From Hyphomicrobiales bacterium (GTDB lineage Bacteria; Pseudomonadota; Alphaproteobacteria; Rhizobiales; Beijerinckiaceae): a stretch of DNA of 64,000 nt. Both the position numbers and the translations under genes were made by a program. The notes under the pieces were generated by a model that saw nothing but the letters and a program-made list of their open reading frames with translations, ran no database searches and had not been told where the DNA came from. How positions within the stretch are numbered: position 1 is the first letter of the stretch; every line of letters starts with the position of its first letter. This document shows positions 17,094 to 26,042 of the stretch, in pieces. The stretch lies in assembly GCA_900470095.1 (NCBI GenBank), contig UBZM01000058.1, positions 1 to 64,000 of the forward strand, read 5' to 3'.

Positions 17094-19307
17094 TTAGCCG
17101 ACGACGCGCTCGACCCGGCTGATCACCCGTTTCTCGCGCAGCTCGCTGATGATGGCGCTGAGATGCTTCAGGTCCCAGACCGTGAGATCGATGGTGACAT
17201 CGGTGAAGTCCGGCGTCGGCCGCACCATCGTCACCGCATCGATATTGCCGTCATGCTCGGCGATCGTGGTGGTGATCTGCGCCAGCGAACCGGGCTCGTT
17301 GATCGAGTTGAGCGCGATGCGCGCCGGAAAGCGCTGGGGCGTCTTGTCGTCGAGGTCCCAGCGCACATCGAGCCAGCGATCGGGCTCGTTGTCGAAGGCC
17401 GCCAGGGAAGGCGACTGGATCGGGTAGATCGTCACACCTTCGCCCGGCGTCAGGATTCCGACGATGCGATCGCCCGGCACGGCACCGCCATTCGGCGCGA
17501 AGCGCACCGGCAGATCGCCGCCGAGGCCGCGGATCGGGATGGCGTTGGCGCCCGGCGTCTCGCCGGGCAGCTTGAACTTGAGGTTGTCGCCCTTGCGCAG
17601 CTCGAACCAGCCCTTGCCGTTGCTTTCGCCACGGGCTTCGGGCGTGGACCGCTTCTCCGGCTCGAGATCGGGATAGACCGCCTTGACGACGTCGCCCGAG
17701 AACATCTCGCCGCGCCCGACAGCGGCGAACACGTCGTCGACGGCGGTGCGGGCCAGCCGCTTCAGCGCCGCCTTGAGCTTTTCGTCTGTGAAGACACGCT
17801 CGGCGCGCATGAAGGCGCGTTCGAGGATCTGGCGGCCAAGGCCGGCATATTGCTTGCGCACAGCCGCGCGCGTCGCCCTGCGGATCGCGGCGCGCGCCTT
17901 GCCGGTAACGACGAGCGATTCCCAGGCTGCGGGAGGCACCTGCCCGTCGGCGCGGGTGATCTCGACCTCGTCGCCATTCTGCAGCTCGGTGAGCAGCGGC
18001 GCGATGCGGCCATTGATCTTGGCGCCGACTGCGGTGTTGCCGACATCGGTATGGACCGCATAGGCGAAGTCGATCGGGGTCGCCCCGCGTGGCAGGGCGA
18101 TCAGGCGGCCCTTGGGCGTGAAGCAGAAAACCTGGTCGTGGAAGAGCTCGAGCTTGGTGTGCTCGAGGAACTCTTCGGGATTGTCGCCTTCGGCGAGCAG
18201 GTCGACGGTGCGCCGCAGCCATTGATAGGCCCGGCTTTCATCGGCTGCGCCGGAGAGTTCCGTGGTCCGTCCGTCCTTGTAATGGGCATGGGCCGCGATG
18301 CCGTATTCGGCGATGCGGTCCATCTTGTCGGTGCGGATCTGCAGTTCGACGCGGCTATGGCCGGGGCCGACCACCGTGGTGTGGATCGAGCGATAGTCGT
18401 TCTGCTTCGGCGTCGAGATGTAGTCCTTGTAGCGCCCGGGAACCATCGGCCAGGTCGTGTGGACGATCCCGAGCACCCGGTAGCAATCCTCCAGCTGGTC
18501 GACGATGACCCGGAAGCCGAAAATATCCGAAAGCTGCTCGAAGGAGACCGATTTGCGCTCCATCTTGCGCCAGATCGAATAGGGACGCTTGCGGCGCCCG
18601 GCGACCTCGGCCTGGATGCCGCGCGCCGCCAGCTTCTCCTTGAGATCGATCTCGATCGCGCTGATCACGGAGCCTTCGCGCTCGGTCACCTCTTCGAGGC
18701 GCTTGGTGATGGTGGAATGGGCTTCCGGCTTGATATGGCGGAAAGCCAGTTCCTCCAGCTCCTCGCGCAGCTCCTGCATGCCCATGCGCCCGGCGAGCGG
18801 GGCATAGATCTCGGCCGTCTCCTCGGCGACGCGCAGCCGCTTCTCGGGTGGGACGAAATGCAGGGTGCGCATGTTGTGCAGCCGGTCGGCGAGCTTGACC
18901 AGGAGCACCCGGACATCTTCGGCGATGGCCAGCAGCAGCTTGCGGAAATTCTCGCCCTGCGCCGCCTTCTTCGAGACGAGGTCGAGCTTCTTGATCTTGG
19001 TCAGCCCGTCGACGAGCCGGCGGATATCCGGCCCGAACATGCTCTCGATCTCTTCGAGAGTGGCGGCCGTGTCCTCGACGGTGTCGTGCAGCACGGCGGC
19101 GACGATCGTCGCATCGTCCAGCTTGAGATCGGTGAGGATCGCCGCGACTTCGAGGGGATGTGCAAAGAAGGGGTCGCCCGAGGCGCGCTTCTGTGTGCCA
19201 TGCGCGCGCATGGCATAGACATAAGCTCGGTTGAGCAGGTCTTCGTCGGTGTTCGGATTATAGCTCCGGACCCGGTCAACAAGCTCGTATTGCCGCATCA
19301 TGCCCAT
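17094..19307 (-). CDS. rel: Bifunctional (p)ppGpp synthetase/hydrolase Rel/Spo
   Basis: 737 residues from the ATG at 19307 (ACAGGGG upstream); nearby ATGs at 19301 and 19298 are also possible. Domains in order are: HD hydrolase with the HD pair at about H74-D75 in VLHDTVEDT; RelA/SpoT synthetase near residues 230-345, including FGFRVIV and DYISTPKQNDYRSIHT; TGS near 375-435 (RGATPIDFAYAVHTDVG); and a C-terminal ACT domain. Both catalytic halves look intact, so it can make and degrade the alarmone. It is the single long Rsh enzyme typical of Hyphomicrobiales and lies next to rpoZ, whose product is a ppGpp target in many bacteria. Confidence 0.96.
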   Translation of the reverse strand: MGMMRQYELVDRVRSYNPNTDEDLLNRAYVYAMRAHGTQKRASGDPFFAHPLEVAAILTDLKLDDATIVAAVLHDTVEDTAATLEEIESMFGPDIRRLVDGLTKIKKLDLVSKKAAQGENFRKLLLAIAEDVRVLLVKLADRLHNMRTLHFVPPEKRLRVAEETAEIYAPLAGRMGMQELREELEELAFRHIKPEAHSTITKRLEEVTEREGSVISAIEIDLKEKLAARGIQAEVAGRRKRPYSIWRKMERKSVSFEQLSDIFGFRVIVDQLEDCYRVLGIVHTTWPMVPGRYKDYISTPKQNDYRSIHTTVVGPGHSRVELQIRTDKMDRIAEYGIAAHAHYKDGRTTELSGAADESRAYQWLRRTVDLLAEGDNPEEFLEHTKLELFHDQVFCFTPKGRLIALPRGATPIDFAYAVHTDVGNTAVGAKINGRIAPLLTELQNGDEVEITRADGQVPPAAWESLVVTGKARAAIRRATRAAVRKQYAGLGRQILERAFMRAERVFTDEKLKAALKRLARTAVDDVFAAVGRGEMFSGDVVKAVYPDLEPEKRSTPEARGESNGKGWFELRKGDNLKFKLPGETPGANAIPIRGLGGDLPVRFAPNGGAVPGDRIVGILTPGEGVTIYPIQSPSLAAFDNEPDRWLDVRWDLDDKTPQRFPARIALNSINEPGSLAQITTTIAEHDGNIDAVTMVRPTPDFTDVTIDLTVWDLKHLSAIISELREKRVISRVERVVG

Positions 19308-19400
19308 GCGGGCCCCTGTAACGCCTGCCAAGAATTGCAAAGTTTCAATATCGGCACGGCGTTCCGGCGGAGCAAGGCGAATCTATGCAGGGTAGGCATG

Positions 19401-19425
19401 AAAAAGCCCGGCAATGCCGGGCTTT
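19401..19425 (-). terminator. Rho-independent terminator of rpoZ
   Basis: The stem AAAGCCCGGC/GCCGGGCTTT with a 3 nt loop is followed by a T run on the minus strand. It lies 25 bp past the rpoZ stop and ahead of rel, so the two genes are at least partly separate transcripts. Confidence 0.85.
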
Positions 19426-19449
19426 AGCGTGGACTGGTGAACGCTTTGA

Positions 19450-19842
19450 TCAGTCTTCGTCGTCGGCGCTCTCGGTCGGCGGGACGAGGCCGTCGAGGCC
19501 GCGCAGCAGATCTTCCTCGCTCATGCGGTCGAACTGGACTTCCGAATCGGGCGTCGCTGCGCTGGACGGGCCGCTGGTCAGGAGCGGCACGGTCTCGGCC
19601 TCAGGCTCGTCGACCTCGACATGCTTCTGCAGCGAGTGGATCAGCTCTTCCTTCAAATCTTCGGGAGTGAGCTTCTCTTCGGCGATTTCGCGCAGCGCCA
19701 CGACGGGGTTCTTGTCGTTGTCGCGGGGAACGAGAATCTGCGTGCCCGAAGCGATCATGCGGGCGCGGTGGCTGGCCAGCAGAACCAGCTCGAAGCGGTT
19801 CTCGACCTTGTCGATGCAGTCCTCAACGGTAACGCGAGCCAT
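19450..19842 (-). CDS. rpoZ: RNA polymerase omega subunit
   Basis: 130 residues. The N-terminal part (MARVTVEDCIDKVENRFELVLLASHRAR) is the conserved omega core that clamps the beta-prime C-terminus and aids polymerase assembly. The remaining 60 residues are an acidic tail of the kind common in alphaproteobacterial omega. It sits upstream of rel on the same strand, with a terminator between them. Confidence 0.97.
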   Translation of the reverse strand: MARVTVEDCIDKVENRFELVLLASHRARMIASGTQILVPRDNDKNPVVALREIAEEKLTPEDLKEELIHSLQKHVEVDEPEAETVPLLTSGPSSAATPDSEVQFDRMSEEDLLRGLDGLVPPTESADDED

Positions 19843-19951
19843 TGAACGGCTCCTTCTGATCTTGGCGATGCAGGGAAAGATTGATGTGAGCCGGCCATAC
19901 AGGCAAAGCCGGGCGGATGCAAGATTTTGCTGCGCGCTCCAGGCTCAGGCC

Positions 19952-21667
19952 TTACCAGCCCTCGCCCTGCATCCGGCTGACCAGTTCGTCGAGCCTAGGC
20001 TCACGATGGGCCAGGCCGTCGAGGATCGATCCCCCGGCCATCGCGGGCAGCTCATGCGGCGCAAGCTCGGCAAAGCGCATGCGCATCGGCGTCGCCACGC
20101 CCTCGCCGAAGGCGATCGCCTCGCGATTGCCGATGGCCGAGAGGAAGCCGATCGTGCTCGCCGAGGCATCGGCAATGGCCGAGCGGATGATCTGCTGGTC
20201 GCGGTCATTGGCGAGCCGCATCGCAAAGATGGTCGAGCATTGCGACAGGATCGTGGGGTCGAGTTCGCCCGGGCGCTGGGTCACGACGCCGAGATAGGCG
20301 CCGTATTTGCGGCCTTCCTTGGCGATGCGGGCGATGGCCTGCCGGGTCGGCGCGAAACCGAGCGACTGATCCGCCGGCACATAACGATGGGCTTCCTCGC
20401 AGAGCAGCAGCACCTCGTAGCCGCCATGGCTGAACATGGCGAGGTCGAAGGCGATGCGCGACAGCACGGAGGCGACAGAGTTGACGACATCGGCCGGCAG
20501 GCCTGCGAGCTGGAACACGCAGATCGGCCGGCCATGCTGCGGAATCCGGAAGATCTGGCCGATCACCTGGCCCATGCCGTCGTTCATGTTCGCGCGTGCG
20601 AACATGAACTGGTAGCTCGGGTCGCCGTAGAGGGCTTCGAGGCGGACCTTCAGCGATCGCAGCGCGGCCCGCGGATAACGGATCTCATGGAGTCCCATCA
20701 ACTCGTCCAGGACCGCAATCGCGTCGACCATTCTGTAGGGCAGGGGGGCGTCGCCGCTGGAGGCTGCGCCACCGGCCGCCGACCGCCGCGCCGTCGGATC
20801 GAGCGGCCGCTTCAACAGCGAGGAGCCGAGGTCGCGGGCGAAATCCTGGGTTGCGGGCTTGCGATAGCGGGCGCGGGCCGCGGCGATGACCTCGCGCAGG
20901 ATGTCGATCTCGTCGAGATCGGGACGGCCGCGAAAGACGACATCGGCAAATTCTTCGAGGCGGAACATCCAGAAGGGCAGGTCGAGGCTCTGCGCATCGG
21001 TGACCACGGCCTTGTCGGGAAAGGCGTGGGCGTATTCGTTGTGCGGATCGAGGATCAGCACCCGCAGATGCGGCTTGGCGGCAATCGCCTTGCGCAGCAG
21101 CAGCGAGACGGCGCTGGACTTGCCGACGCCGGTCGTGCCGACCAGCGCGAAATGGCGCGACAGCAGATCGTCGATGCAGACCGTCGCCGGAATGGCGGCA
21201 TCCTGCGTCAGGTGGCCGATGGTGACGCCGGCCCTGGCGCCGAGGTCATGCACCAGGGCAAGATCATGGGCCCGGATGCGGTGCGCGATCGCTCCGACCG
21301 GCGGATAGGTGGTGATGCCGGTCTGGAAATAGGCGCGGCCGCCTTCGGCCTCCAGCACTTCGCCGAGCAGCTCCACCTCGATATGGACGGGATTGTCGGC
21401 CAGTTCGTCCCAGAATTCCCTGACGGCCTTGATCTCATAGACCATGCCGACGATCCGGTTGCGCCCGAGATTGATCGAGATCATCCGCCCGATCGTCCAG
21501 ACCTCGGGCGTTGCCGTGCCGCCGCGTGGCATGATGGTCCCGATCGTCGCGCGCGCGCCAGTGCATGACAGAACGCGGCCGATCGACCGGTCGGCAACCT
21601 GGCCGGCCGTGCGACGGTCCGGCACGATGTCGTTCTCGAACTGGCCCTGATTGACGGAAATCTGCAC
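19952..21667 (-). CDS. HerA-type helicase/ATPase (DUF87)
   Basis: 571 residues. An N-terminal HerA-ATP-synthase-like barrel region (about 1-160) with IGRVLS and VGMVYEI is followed by an FtsK/HerA ATPase. The Walker A motif GTTGVGKSS lies at 177-185 and Walker B is VLLLCEEAHRY in the C-terminal half, followed by the sensor segment GVVTQRPGELDPTILSQC. This is the widespread stand-alone bacterial HerA-like protein annotated as an ATP-binding protein. HerA proteins form hexameric DNA translocases. No NurA-like nuclease or Sir2-type partner is adjacent, so it does not look like a HerA defence module. It is divergent from pdxJ. Confidence 0.9.
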   Translation of the reverse strand: MQISVNQGQFENDIVPDRRTAGQVADRSIGRVLSCTGARATIGTIMPRGGTATPEVWTIGRMISINLGRNRIVGMVYEIKAVREFWDELADNPVHIEVELLGEVLEAEGGRAYFQTGITTYPPVGAIAHRIRAHDLALVHDLGARAGVTIGHLTQDAAIPATVCIDDLLSRHFALVGTTGVGKSSAVSLLLRKAIAAKPHLRVLILDPHNEYAHAFPDKAVVTDAQSLDLPFWMFRLEEFADVVFRGRPDLDEIDILREVIAAARARYRKPATQDFARDLGSSLLKRPLDPTARRSAAGGAASSGDAPLPYRMVDAIAVLDELMGLHEIRYPRAALRSLKVRLEALYGDPSYQFMFARANMNDGMGQVIGQIFRIPQHGRPICVFQLAGLPADVVNSVASVLSRIAFDLAMFSHGGYEVLLLCEEAHRYVPADQSLGFAPTRQAIARIAKEGRKYGAYLGVVTQRPGELDPTILSQCSTIFAMRLANDRDQQIIRSAIADASASTIGFLSAIGNREAIAFGEGVATPMRMRFAELAPHELPAMAGGSILDGLAHREPRLDELVSRMQGEGW

Positions 21668-21895
21668 GGCCCTGGGCCTCTCGATCTGATCTGGCTCAGG
21701 AATGAAAGGGCGTGCGCGCTTAAGATTGGTTTCCAGGCTGCGTTAGCTTGTCGGCGCGGTTAGCAAATCACGAAGAAATCCGGGAAAGCTCTCGCGATAT
21801 CCATCAGCGAACGTGGTCTTGCCGATCAATTTCCGTGCCTTGAGCCGGACCGGGCCAGGCGGTATGCACGCTGGCAACGGGCGAGGGGACTTGAG

Positions 21896-22648
21896 ATGAC
21901 AAATGGCCGGTTGCGACTGGGCGTGAACATCGATCACGTTGCTACGGTGCGCAATGCGCGCGGCGGAGCCCTGCCCGATCCGATCCGCGCCGCGCATCTT
22001 GCGGTCGAGGCCGGGGCCGACGGCATCACGGCGCATCTGCGCGAAGACCGGCGCCACATCCGCGATGCCGACATCGAGCGGCTGGTGGCGGAGCTCACCG
22101 TGCCCCTGAATTTCGAGATGGCAGCCACGGCGGAGATGATCGCGCTGGCTGAGCGCCTGAAGCCGCATGCGGCCTGCCTCGTGCCCGAGAAGCGTGAGGA
22201 GCGCACGACCGAAGGCGGGCTCGATGTCGTTGGACAGGAGCGTGCTTTGGCGCCAGCGATCGCGCAGCTCAACGCGGCGGGCTCCAGGGTGTCGCTCTTC
22301 ATCGAGCCGGATGCGGCGCCGATCAGGATGGCGGCCAAGCTCGGCGCGCCGGTGGTCGAGCTGCATACCGGGACCTGGTGCCATGCCGTCATCGACGGCA
22401 AGCGGGACAAAGCTGACGCGGAGTTTCGCCGTCTTGCCGAAGGGGCTGCGCTTGCGGCTTCGCTCGGCCTCGAGGTTCATGCCGGCCATGGGCTCGATTA
22501 CGACACTGCGCGCGAATTGGCGGTCGTTCCCGATTTCGTCGAGTTCAATATTGGCCACTTCCTGGTCGGCGAAGCGCTCTTCATCGGCCTCGAGCAGGCG
22601 ATCGTGCAGATGCGTGCAGCCATGGACGAAGGGCGCGCCGCCAAGTAG
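21896..22648 (+). CDS. pdxJ: Pyridoxine 5'-phosphate synthase
   Basis: 250 residues. PdxJ joins 1-deoxyxylulose 5-phosphate with 3-amino-2-oxopropyl phosphate to form pyridoxine 5'-phosphate. The start LRLGVNIDHVATVRNARGG is diagnostic, and LREDRRHI, HAGHGLDYDTA and FNIGHFLVGEALFIGLE follow in order. GAGGGGACTTGAG precedes the ATG. It is 9 bp upstream of acpS, the usual pdxJ-acpS arrangement in proteobacteria. Confidence 0.98.
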   Translation: MTNGRLRLGVNIDHVATVRNARGGALPDPIRAAHLAVEAGADGITAHLREDRRHIRDADIERLVAELTVPLNFEMAATAEMIALAERLKPHAACLVPEKREERTTEGGLDVVGQERALAPAIAQLNAAGSRVSLFIEPDAAPIRMAAKLGAPVVELHTGTWCHAVIDGKRDKADAEFRRLAEGAALAASLGLEVHAGHGLDYDTARELAVVPDFVEFNIGHFLVGEALFIGLEQAIVQMRAAMDEGRAAK

Positions 22649-22657
22649 ACCGGCTGC

Positions 22658-23062
22658 ATGATCCTCGGCATCGGCTCCGACCTCTGCGATATCCGCCGCA
22701 TCGAGCAATCGCTGGAGCGATTCGGCGAGCGCTTCACCCATCGCATCTTTACCGAAGGCGAGCGTGCCAAGTCGGACCGCCGTGCCACCCGGGCGGCCTC
22801 CTATGCCCGCCGCTTTGCCGCCAAGGAGGCCTGCTCGAAGGCGCTTGGCACCGGTCTGAGCCGCGGCGTGTTCTGGCGCGACATGGAGGTGGTGAACCTG
22901 CCCGGCGGCCAGCCGACCATGCGGTTGACCGGCGGCGCCGCCGAGCGCCTCGCGGCGATGCTGCCGCCAGGGCACGAAGCCTTCGTCCATGTCTCGCTGA
23001 CCGATGATCCGCCAATGGCGCAGGCTTTCGTCGTGATCGAGGCGCGGCCGCTTCTTCCCTGA
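22658..23062 (+). CDS. acpS: Holo-[acyl-carrier-protein] synthase
   Basis: 134 residues. AcpS transfers 4'-phosphopantetheine from CoA to acyl carrier protein. The magnesium-binding aspartate is in ILGIGSDLCDIRRI and the catalytic segment is RRFAAKEACSKALGTG, both standard. It follows pdxJ by 9 bp. In many alphaproteobacteria lepB comes next, but here DUF2332 and aqpZ intervene. Confidence 0.97.
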   Translation: MILGIGSDLCDIRRIEQSLERFGERFTHRIFTEGERAKSDRRATRAASYARRFAAKEACSKALGTGLSRGVFWRDMEVVNLPGGQPTMRLTGGAAERLAAMLPPGHEAFVHVSLTDDPPMAQAFVVIEARPLLP

Positions 23063-23076
23063 CAGGGAGTACGGGC

Positions 23077-24138
23077 ATGGCAGGTGTCGTCGGCGCGGAA
23101 CGCGAGGAGCGTATTCGTGCGAGTTTCCGGGGCCAGGCGGAGGCCTGCCGCGGGCTTGGCTCGCCCTTCACGGCGCTGTTCTGCGAGGTGATGGCAAGAG
23201 GGCTCGATCAAACCAGCGGTTTTGGCCGGCGCGCCCTTGGCTGGCCGGGCGACCCGGCTGCCGATGCGCTGCCCTTGCGGGCAGCCGGCGCCTTCAACGC
23301 CCTGGCGCGTTCCGGAAAGATGCCGTCACTGCAGGCGCTCTACCCGCCGGCTCTTGCCAGCGCGGATGCATTGTGGCGCGGGCTTGCCGCGGCCATCGAC
23401 GCCCATGACGCGGATCTTGCCGCTTATCTCGACAGTGCCCCGCAGACCAATGAGGTGAAGCGCTGCGCCGCGCTGCTCGGTGGGGCCCTGATCGTTGCCC
23501 ATGATACCGGCCTGCCGCTCGATCTTCTGGAGATCGGCGCCAGTGCCGGGCTCAATCTCGGTTTCGAGCGCTATCGCTACGCACTCAGTGCCGCCAGTTG
23601 GGGGCGCGACGATGCGCCGGTCACGATCCGCAGCGAATGGCGCGGGCTGCTGCCCCGGCTCGATGTCGCGCTTCGCGTGGCGGCACGGCGTGCCTGCGAC
23701 CTGAATCCGCTCGACCCATCGCGGCCGGCCGATCGCGCTCGCGTCCTCTCCTATATCTGGCCGGATCAGGCCGACCGCCTGCACACAACGGAAGCAGCCT
23801 TCGATGCCGCGTCTGCTGCCCCATGGCGCGTCGAGCGAGCCGATGCCGCCGTCTGGGTCGAGGCACGGCTGGCCGAGGCGGCAGTGCCGGGCAGCGCCCG
23901 CATGCTGATGCACACCATCATGTGGCAATATCTGCCGGAGCCGACCAAGCAGCGCATTATTGCGGCCATGGCCGCAGCCGGCGCCGCGGCGACCGTCGAG
24001 CGCCCGCTGGCTTGGCTCCGCATGGAGCCGGACGGCAAGCCAGGCCATGCAGCGGTGACCCTGACGCAATGGCCGGGAGGGGTGGAGCGTGAGCTCGGGC
24101 GCGCCGATTATCACGGCCGCTGGGTCGAGTGGCACTGA
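23077..24138 (+). CDS. DUF2332 family protein
   Basis: 353 residues starting with AGGGAG 10 bp ahead of the ATG. The protein shows DUF2332 family features: FRGQAEACRGLGSPFTALFCEVMA at the start, TNEVKRCAALLGG in the middle, LLEIGASAGLNLGFERY, and a C-terminal TIMWQYLP ... ERPLAWLRMEPD. The EIGASAGLNL stretch looks like the glycine loop of a Rossmann methyltransferase-like fold, but the biochemical activity is unknown. It begins 14 bp after acpS and could be co-transcribed with pdxJ-acpS. Confidence 0.88.
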   Translation: MAGVVGAEREERIRASFRGQAEACRGLGSPFTALFCEVMARGLDQTSGFGRRALGWPGDPAADALPLRAAGAFNALARSGKMPSLQALYPPALASADALWRGLAAAIDAHDADLAAYLDSAPQTNEVKRCAALLGGALIVAHDTGLPLDLLEIGASAGLNLGFERYRYALSAASWGRDDAPVTIRSEWRGLLPRLDVALRVAARRACDLNPLDPSRPADRARVLSYIWPDQADRLHTTEAAFDAASAAPWRVERADAAVWVEARLAEAAVPGSARMLMHTIMWQYLPEPTKQRIIAAMAAAGAAATVERPLAWLRMEPDGKPGHAAVTLTQWPGGVERELGRADYHGRWVEWH

Positions 24139-24160
24139 GGCGGATTAGCCGACGATGCAA

Positions 24161-24191
24161 AACGGGCCGGCGCTGCGTGCGCCGGCCCGTT
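24161..24191 (-). terminator. Hairpin terminator between DUF2332 gene and aqpZ
   Basis: A 13 bp perfect stem AACGGGCCGGCGC/GCGCCGGCCCGTT with a 5 nt loop lies between the convergent genes. The T run follows on the minus strand (TTTTGC), so it best serves aqpZ, but the hairpin could act both ways. Confidence 0.75.
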
Positions 24192-24241
24192 CGATCAGAG
24201 AGATACGAGACGCCGGACCGAGCCGGCGCCGTCTTGACCGC

Positions 24242-24940
24242 TTACGCAGGCTTGTCGGACTTCAGCCAGCGATAGAGCACGCCGCCGAGAGCGCCGCCGA
24301 TCAGCGGTGCGACCCAGAACAGCCAGAGCTGCTGCAGCGCCCAGCCGCCGACGAACAGCGCCGGGCCGGTGCTGCGCGCCGGATTGACCGAGGTATTCGT
24401 CACCGGAATGCTGACCAGGTGGATGAGGGCGAGGCCGAGGCCGATGGCGAGCGGTGCGAAGCCGGCCGGTGCCTTGCCATGGGTCGCGCCCATGATGATG
24501 AAGAGGAACATCATCGTCATGACGACTTCCATCAGGAAGCCGGAAAGCAGGCTGTACTGGCCCGGCGAATGTTCGCCATAGCCGTTCGAGGCAAAGCCCT
24601 TGGCGAGATCGAAGCCGGGGGCGCCCTTGGCGATCAGATAGAGGATGAAGGCGCCGGCGACCGCACCGATCACCTGCGCAATGATATAGGGGATCACCTC
24701 TCCGGAGGGGAAACGCCCGCCGGCCGCGAGTCCGACGGTGACTGCCGGATTGAGATGGCAGCCCGAAATATGGCCGATCGCATAGGCCATGGTGACGACC
24801 GTCAGGCCGAACGCAAGTGAGACGCCGAGCAGCCCAATGCCGACCTGCGGGAAACCTGCGGCGATGACCGCGCTGCCGCAGCCGGCGAAGGTCAGCCAGA
24901 ATGTGCCGATGGCTTCAGCCGCATATTTCTTCGAGCTCAT
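24242..24940 (-). CDS. aqpZ: Aquaporin Z
   Basis: 232 residues from the ATG at 24940 (GGGGGAATCAGT upstream). It is a six-helix major intrinsic protein with both NPA boxes: GCHLNPAVTVG and NTSVNPARSTGPA. His, Cys and Arg selectivity-filter residues near the second box fit a water channel rather than a glycerol facilitator. It forms a tetramer in the inner membrane. It is convergent with the DUF2332 gene and divergent from lepB. Confidence 0.96.
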   Translation of the reverse strand: MSSKKYAAEAIGTFWLTFAGCGSAVIAAGFPQVGIGLLGVSLAFGLTVVTMAYAIGHISGCHLNPAVTVGLAAGGRFPSGEVIPYIIAQVIGAVAGAFILYLIAKGAPGFDLAKGFASNGYGEHSPGQYSLLSGFLMEVVMTMMFLFIIMGATHGKAPAGFAPLAIGLGLALIHLVSIPVTNTSVNPARSTGPALFVGGWALQQLWLFWVAPLIGGALGGVLYRWLKSDKPA

Positions 24941-25274
24941 ACTGATTCCCCCAGAGGTTGTGACCAACTATCAGTGAACCTGGGCTCGGAATGCGTCAAT
25001 TACGCTACTGCGGGGCCGCCCTTCACCAGCGGCAGGGGGCAATCTTCACCGGTTGCCGCGCGCCCTGGGGCAATGTCGGGCCGGCCGGATTGCGGCGCCG
25101 CAGTTGCGGCAGGTCCGGACTGCAAGCAGCCGGGGAAATTCGCGATGGCAGAACCAATGTTGCATTGCGAGGCCGGGCGGCCCTGTTCGCGCCATCTTGT
25201 GCGAGGATATCGCGTTGTCCCCGGCCGTACATTCCGCTATGCCGCGCCTCGGAACCGATGAAGGAGCGCCCCGG
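24941..25274. other. 334 bp gap between aqpZ and lepB
   Basis: This divergent intergenic stretch must hold the promoters of aqpZ and lepB, but I see no strong consensus match. Short open frames on the plus strand run into lepB without any family likeness. The lepB ribosome binding site (GAAGGAG) lies at its end. Confidence 0.5.
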
Positions 25275-26042
25275 GTGGCCAACGACGCCGAAATCAAGAG
25301 CAAGACGGCCAAGGACGAGGGCGGCATCCTTGAGACGATCAAGGTCGTCGTCCAGGCGCTTCTCATCGCGCTCGTCATCCGCACGCTGTTGTTCCAGCCC
25401 TTCAACATTCCGTCGGGCTCGCTGATCCCGACATTGCTGATCGGCGACTATCTCTTCGTCTCCAAATACACCTACGGCTATTCCAAGCATTCGATCCCGT
25501 TCAGCCCGCCGCTGTTCAAGGGGCGGGTCTGGGCTGCCGAGCCGAAGCGCGGCGACATCGCCGTCTTCAAGCTGCCGAGCGACAATTCCACCGATTACAT
25601 CAAGCGCGTCATCGGCCTGCCGGGCGACCGCATCCAGATGATCGACGGCATCCTCCACATCAACAACCAGCCGGTGAAGCGCGAGCGCATCGCCGATTTC
25701 GAAACCACCGACAACTGGGGCCGCAGCACCAAGGTCATCCAGTATCGCGAGACGCTGCCTGAGGGCGTCAGCCACAACATCATCGAGCGCGAGGGCGACA
25801 CCGGCACCTTCGACAACACGCCGGTCTTCCACGTGCCCGAGGGCCATTTCTTCATGATGGGCGACAACCGCGACAACTCGCTGGACTCGCGCGACCGCAG
25901 CGTCGGCTACGTGCCTTTCGAGAACTTCGTCGGCCGCGCCGAGATCATCTTCTTCTCCATCGACGACGGTGCCTCCGCCTGGCGTGTCTGGGAATGGCCC
26001 TGGACCGTGCGTTGGAACCGCCTGTTCAGCACGATCAAGTGA
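25275..26042 (+). CDS. lepB: Signal peptidase I
   Basis: 255 residues from the GTG at 25275, preceded by GAAGGAG at 8 bp. An earlier ATG in the same frame adds about 74 residues without family likeness. A single N-terminal membrane helix (about 22-42) is followed by the catalytic Ser49 in PSGSLIPTLL and Lys110 in DYIKRVIGLPGD; MGDNRDNSLDSR is the later conserved box. It removes signal peptides from exported proteins at the periplasmic face. The usual Met after the catalytic Ser is Leu here. It starts the lepB-rnc-era block, and its stop overlaps the rnc start. Confidence 0.97.
   Translation: MANDAEIKSKTAKDEGGILETIKVVVQALLIALVIRTLLFQPFNIPSGSLIPTLLIGDYLFVSKYTYGYSKHSIPFSPPLFKGRVWAAEPKRGDIAVFKLPSDNSTDYIKRVIGLPGDRIQMIDGILHINNQPVKRERIADFETTDNWGRSTKVIQYRETLPEGVSHNIIEREGDTGTFDNTPVFHVPEGHFFMMGDNRDNSLDSRDRSVGYVPFENFVGRAEIIFFSIDDGASAWRVWEWPWTVRWNRLFSTIK

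Noticed and set aside
17163..19427. 754-codon open frame opposite rel
   Set aside because: Antisense to a complete Rel/Spo gene. The protein has no recognisable domain.
19952..21667. HerA-based defence island
   Set aside because: No NurA, Sir2, DUF4297 or other effector is next to it. Neighbours are rpoZ and pdxJ, and this stand-alone HerA-like ATPase is common in alphaproteobacteria.
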